In this document: positions 61,286 to 64,000 of the stretch, piece after piece
Position numbering within the stretch: the first letter of the stretch is position 1
Layout of the letters: the number at the start of each line of letters is the position of its first letter
Assembly (NCBI RefSeq): GCF_000622325.1
Contig: NZ_JASE01000005.1
Coordinates: 3,224,001 to 3,288,000 of the forward strand
Origin: Sulfitobacter geojensis
GTDB taxonomy: Bacteria > Pseudomonadota > Alphaproteobacteria > Rhodobacterales > Rhodobacteraceae
Length of the DNA stretch: 64,000 bases
Direction of reading: 5' to 3'
Made by a program: the position numbers and the translations under genes
Notes under the pieces: generated by a model
Told to the model about the DNA's origin: nothing
The model's database searches: none
Seen by the model: only the letters and a program-made list of their open reading frames with translations

Positions 61286-62506
61286 TTACTTTAGCACACC
61301 GGCCTCTTTGGCAGCGGTGGCATAGGCTTCTTCAATCGCAACAAGTGTTGCTGCGGCATCGCGCTCACCGGTCAAAAAGGCCGGAATTTCGTTGCCGAGC
61401 GCGGTATGCAACAGGCCCATCTGCGTGGTGGACGGATAGGCAGGCGGCGCGGGGTTTGCGGTTGCTGTGGCAATTGCACCTTCCGACAGAGGGCCGGGTG
61501 TGAAACCGGGCACCAGCCAGATCGCGGCGTCATTGTTGGCCGTGACCATCTCTGTGTCCATGCCTTCCATCGCAAGCTTAAAGGCCGCATCTGCCTCTTC
61601 ATCGGAAATATTGGCGGCAACCACGATACCGTCCCACCACAACGTCGTGGCAGGCGCACCCCCCGCCATCGCAGTCGGTGCCGCGGCCATCTTGACCTTG
61701 CCGACAACCTGACTTTCGGCTTCGTCATTCATCGCCCCTGCGCGGGACGCCCAAAGGTTCGCCATTGCGATTTTGCCCTGCTGGAACTGCTGCTGCACAT
61801 AGGTTGAATCGCTCACAAGAACTTCGGGGTCCATGAATTCCATACCCGCTTTCATTGTTTCAAGTGCCTTGAGGCCAGCATCGGAATTCACGGCGGTCGT
61901 GTTGTCCGCGTTGAACAGATTGCCGCCAAAACCGGGATACATGTTCACGAATTCTTGCGCGAGGTTCCAACCGGATTTCATCGTCGCACCCAATGGATAT
62001 TCGACCACACCCGCTTCCTTGATCTTAGCCGCTGCGGCATAGACCTCGTCCCAAGACGTGGGCGTGGCAATGCCCAGATCAGACAGAATATCCTCACGGT
62101 ACATCAAGTGCTGTGTGTTCACCATCATTGCGACGGCCATGATTTTGCCGTCGATGCGGATCAACTGGTTGGGCGTCAGGTTCGCACCGTATTTCGCGAC
62201 CAGATCATCCAGCGGGCGGATCGTTTCTGCGTTCAGCAGCGGTGTCACAGTGCCGTTCGATACGCCACCAAGGTGATAGAGTGACGGGTTCGCTTCAAAA
62301 GCTGCGGGTTGTTTCGTGCGGAATTCCTGATCCAGCTCCGCTTGAAAATTGCCGCATTCGGCCATCGCATCAGTGACCGCTTTCCATGCTTCGAACCCTG
62401 CCGACAACATTTTGACTTCGGTCTTGTTTTCATAGGAACATGCTGCAAATGCAGTGCTTCCCATCAAGCTAATCGCACCTGCAAGTGCTAGTTTTTTCAA
62501 CATCAT
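61286..62506 (-). CDS. Extracellular solute-binding protein of sugar-type ABC importer
   Basis: This 406-residue protein has a signal peptide (MMLKKLALAGAISLMGSTAFA, cleavage about 21) and a family 1 binding-protein body (LVAKYGANLTPNQLIRIDGKIMAVAMMVNTQHLMYREDILSDLGI..., TPTSWDEVYAAAAKIKEAG). GGGAG lies before the ATG at 62506. Such proteins capture sugars, sugar alcohols or sugar acids in the periplasm. The ligand cannot be read from sequence. It is second in the operon after the ATPase. Confidence 0.93.
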   Translation of the reverse strand: MMLKKLALAGAISLMGSTAFAACSYENKTEVKMLSAGFEAWKAVTDAMAECGNFQAELDQEFRTKQPAAFEANPSLYHLGGVSNGTVTPLLNAETIRPLDDLVAKYGANLTPNQLIRIDGKIMAVAMMVNTQHLMYREDILSDLGIATPTSWDEVYAAAAKIKEAGVVEYPLGATMKSGWNLAQEFVNMYPGFGGNLFNADNTTAVNSDAGLKALETMKAGMEFMDPEVLVSDSTYVQQQFQQGKIAMANLWASRAGAMNDEAESQVVGKVKMAAAPTAMAGGAPATTLWWDGIVVAANISDEEADAAFKLAMEGMDTEMVTANNDAAIWLVPGFTPGPLSEGAIATATANPAPPAYPSTTQMGLLHTALGNEIPAFLTGERDAAATLVAIEEAYATAAKEAGVLK

Positions 62507-62583
62507 TTTGCAAACTCCCTGTTGCATTTCATTGGGTGCACCTTGCAAGACTGCACCTGCCTTTTCCCCATTCGGGGACGTCC

Positions 62584-63636
62584 CTAACCCAAACTGATCC
62601 GCGCGCCTGTGGCTTTATCAAACACATGACAAATATCCGCCGGCACAGAAAACGACACAGCATCCCCGATGCCCGCGCGATATTCCTTATGCGCTTTGAC
62701 CGACACCATCTGCCCGCCCGCCTTGACCGCCAACATGACCGCATCCCCAAGCAATTCGATGGTATAAACCGGTGCATTGATCTGTGCCGGTGCGTCGACC
62801 ACATCCGCATCCTCTGCACGAAAGCCCAAGGTGACCTCGCCATCGGCAGCCCTAAGCCCCTCAATGCGCACGTTCGCCCCTTCGAAAACACCACCGCGGA
62901 TCGTGCCGTCCATCAGGTTCATCGCAGGTGACCCGATGAAGGATGCCACAAAGGTATTCGCGGGATTGTCATAGATTTCCGTTGGGGTGCCGACCTGCTG
63001 AATACGCCCTTGCTTCATCACGACGACGCGGTCGGCGAGCGTCATCGCCTCGATCTGGTCGTGGGTTACGTAAACGGTCGTCACCTTCAGCTCATGGCTG
63101 AGGTTCTTGATCTGTGCCCGCGTGCTGACCCGCAGTTTGGCATCCAGATTGGACAGCGGTTCGTCCATCAGAAAAACGTTGGGTTCGCGCACAATCGCCC
63201 GCGCCAGGGCCACCCGCTGGCGCTGTCCGCCCGACAGTTCAGCAGGCTTGCGATGCAGGAAATCATCAAGTTCGACCATGGCACTGGCGCGGCGCACCCG
63301 CGCGTCATGGGTCGCGGGATCCGCTTTGCGCACCTTCAGCGGGAACCGGATGTTCTCGTAAACATTCATATGCGGGTACAACCCGTATGACTGGAACACC
63401 ATCGCAACATCGCGGTCTTTCGGGTCCAGATCGTTCACCACCTTGCCGTCGATGATGATCTCGCCCTCGGTGATGTCCTCAAGCCCTGCAATCATCCGCA
63501 TGGTTGTGGTTTTGCCGCAGCCCGAAGGGCCGAGCAGCACCAGAAACTCCTCATCCGCGATTGTCAGGTCAAAATTTTCGACACCAACAAAACTGCCCCA
63601 ACGTTTGTTGATATTGCGCAGTTGAATTTCAGCCAT
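62584..63636 (-). CDS. Sugar-type ABC transporter ATP-binding protein (UgpC/MalK type)
   Basis: This 350-residue ATPase has Walker A GPSGCGKTTTMRM (about 37-49), signature LSGGQRQRVALARAI, Walker B VFLMDEPLSNLDAKL and the MalK-type C-terminal TOBE domain (about 240-350: IGSPAMNLMDGTIRG, VTLGFRAEDADV). Such ATPases energise uptake of sugars, polyols or glycerol 3-phosphate. AAAGGGAC precedes the ATG at 63636. It is the first gene of the long cluster; a 14-bp palindrome lies 78 bases upstream. Confidence 0.95.
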   Translation of the reverse strand: MAEIQLRNINKRWGSFVGVENFDLTIADEEFLVLLGPSGCGKTTTMRMIAGLEDITEGEIIIDGKVVNDLDPKDRDVAMVFQSYGLYPHMNVYENIRFPLKVRKADPATHDARVRRASAMVELDDFLHRKPAELSGGQRQRVALARAIVREPNVFLMDEPLSNLDAKLRVSTRAQIKNLSHELKVTTVYVTHDQIEAMTLADRVVVMKQGRIQQVGTPTEIYDNPANTFVASFIGSPAMNLMDGTIRGGVFEGANVRIEGLRAADGEVTLGFRAEDADVVDAPAQINAPVYTIELLGDAVMLAVKAGGQMVSVKAHKEYRAGIGDAVSFSVPADICHVFDKATGARISLG

Positions 63637-63712
63637 GGATGTCCCTTTCGACCGACCAGCAGCGGTACCAATCATACGTTCGGTCAAGTCGGGAACATTT
63701 TCAACATATTTT

Positions 63713-63726
63713 TGCACACGTGTGCA
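63713..63726. promoter_or_regulatory. Candidate LacI-family operator
   Basis: TGCACACGTGTGCA is a perfect 14-bp palindrome with a central CG, the usual form of LacI/GalR-family operators, 77 bases upstream of the first gene of the ABC/SnoaL cluster, which itself encodes a LacI-family regulator. Confidence 0.7.
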
Positions 63727-63742
63727 TCGCCAGCTAAAAGAA

Positions 63743-63775
63743 GTGGTAGTTGCTTTTAAATCAAGCAACTACCAC
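63743..63775 (-). terminator. Terminator of the right-edge gene
   Basis: GTGGTAGTTGCTT (63743-63755) pairs perfectly with AAGCAACTACCAC (63763-63775) around TTAAATC. Read on minus the stem is followed by TTCTTTTAG, about 60 bases past the stop of the partial gene at the right edge, so it fits that gene's intrinsic terminator. Confidence 0.75.
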
Positions 63776-63836
63776 GCTTTCTGAACGTATGAAGTGAAGT
63801 AACTGAAACTGCGTCTCAGGCCGGAGCGATTCGAAA

Positions 63837-64000
63837 TCAGTCCGTTTTCTGCGCCAATAGCGCCTGCGCTGCGGCAACGATCCCGCTGCGCGAAGGCAAA
63901 GTCGCCCCGTATGCGGGACCGGTCGCGATAAAGCTGTCTTCCGCCGTCAGCCGCGCAAATTGCTTCACGCCAGCCTCCGCCATGACCGCCATCAAGGCTT
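63837..64000 (-). CDS. C-terminal end of an unidentified protein
   Basis: An open minus-strand frame enters from the right edge and ends with TGA at 63837-63839, giving at least 53 residues (ending IVAAAQALLAQKTD) with codon use like its neighbours. The segment FIATGPAYGATLPSRSG is notable but I do not recognise the family. A terminator follows at 63743-63775, which supports it as a real gene end. Confidence 0.55.
   Translation of the reverse strand, partial: ALMAVMAEAGVKQFARLTAEDSFIATGPAYGATLPSRSGIVAAAQALLAQKTD

Overview
The window is a gene-dense, GC-rich chromosomal segment from an alphaproteobacterium, most probably a marine member of the Roseobacter group (Rhodobacteraceae). The clearest pointers are a SAM/SAH-type riboswitch in front of metK (a class known from Rhodobacterales), the housekeeping runs aroA-(membrane protein)-cmk / rpsA / ihfB-lapA-like-trpF and miaB / phoH-like-ybeY-corC-like-lnt-metK, the irr|fabA divergon with fabB-fabI nearby, and pca catabolic genes. 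No rRNA, tRNA, insertion sequence, prophage or CRISPR array was seen. No gene-free gap exceeds 300 bases; the largest are 14330-14621 (rpsA leader), 12378-12655 (ihfB promoter side plus rpsA terminator) and 33824-34045.

Layout. 1-2.1 kb: end of opgG and complete opgH (osmoregulated periplasmic glucans). 2.1-4.6 kb: rhodanese/YHS pair, SseB-like protein and a UDG-family protein, all on minus. 4.7-6.1 kb: ArsR-type regulator translationally coupled to an ArsP-like permease. 6.3-11 kb: capsule-type ABC ATPase (KpsT), KpsE-like protein, KdsA and a phosphohexomutase. 11-19.8 kb: housekeeping genes on minus, interrupted by a ZIP-like transporter, a rhodanese and an unknown secreted protein. 20-28.7 kb: orphan response regulator, metK with its riboswitch, lnt, corC-like, ybeY, phoH-like, two cell-envelope proteins sharing a novel-looking domain, and miaB. 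28.8-39.3 kb: glycosyltransferase-like protein, PhyH oxygenase, irr, then the fatty-acid genes fabA and fabB-fabI separated by an oxidoreductase, an aldehyde dehydrogenase and an adenylate cyclase-FHA fusion. 39.5-49 kb: a plus-strand run of mostly overlapping catabolic genes (dehalogenase, hydrolase, threonine dehydratase, EEP hydrolase, pcaD, pcaB, MFS pump, alcohol dehydrogenase, enolase-superfamily enzyme).

49.2-63.7 kb is the most distinctive part: about fifteen minus-strand genes, largely overlapping or separated by a few bases, starting with a complete sugar-type ABC importer. They follow a 14-bp perfect palindrome with a central CG that fits a LacI-family operator. The run continues with a histidinol-dehydrogenase-superfamily enzyme, three SnoaL/NTF2-fold proteins, an SDR, a LacI-family regulator, a flavin-type PNPOx protein, a bicupin, a methyltransferase, a MetE-like zinc alkyltransferase and an RraA/aldolase-like protein. 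It looks like a complete uptake-and-degradation system for an unidentified polyol, sugar acid or alkylated compound. Four of its NTF2 domains carry a common C-terminal signature, so the SnoaL proteins appear to be an expanded paralogous set.

Smaller structural signals: a dispersed intergenic repeat built on CTCTTTTTGGCC (four copies), two TTTTGCAAAA-centred palindromes, a 10-codon ORF that overlaps fabB and starts like FabB itself, and a 19-codon ORF exactly where pcaCHG would be expected between pcaD and pcaB.
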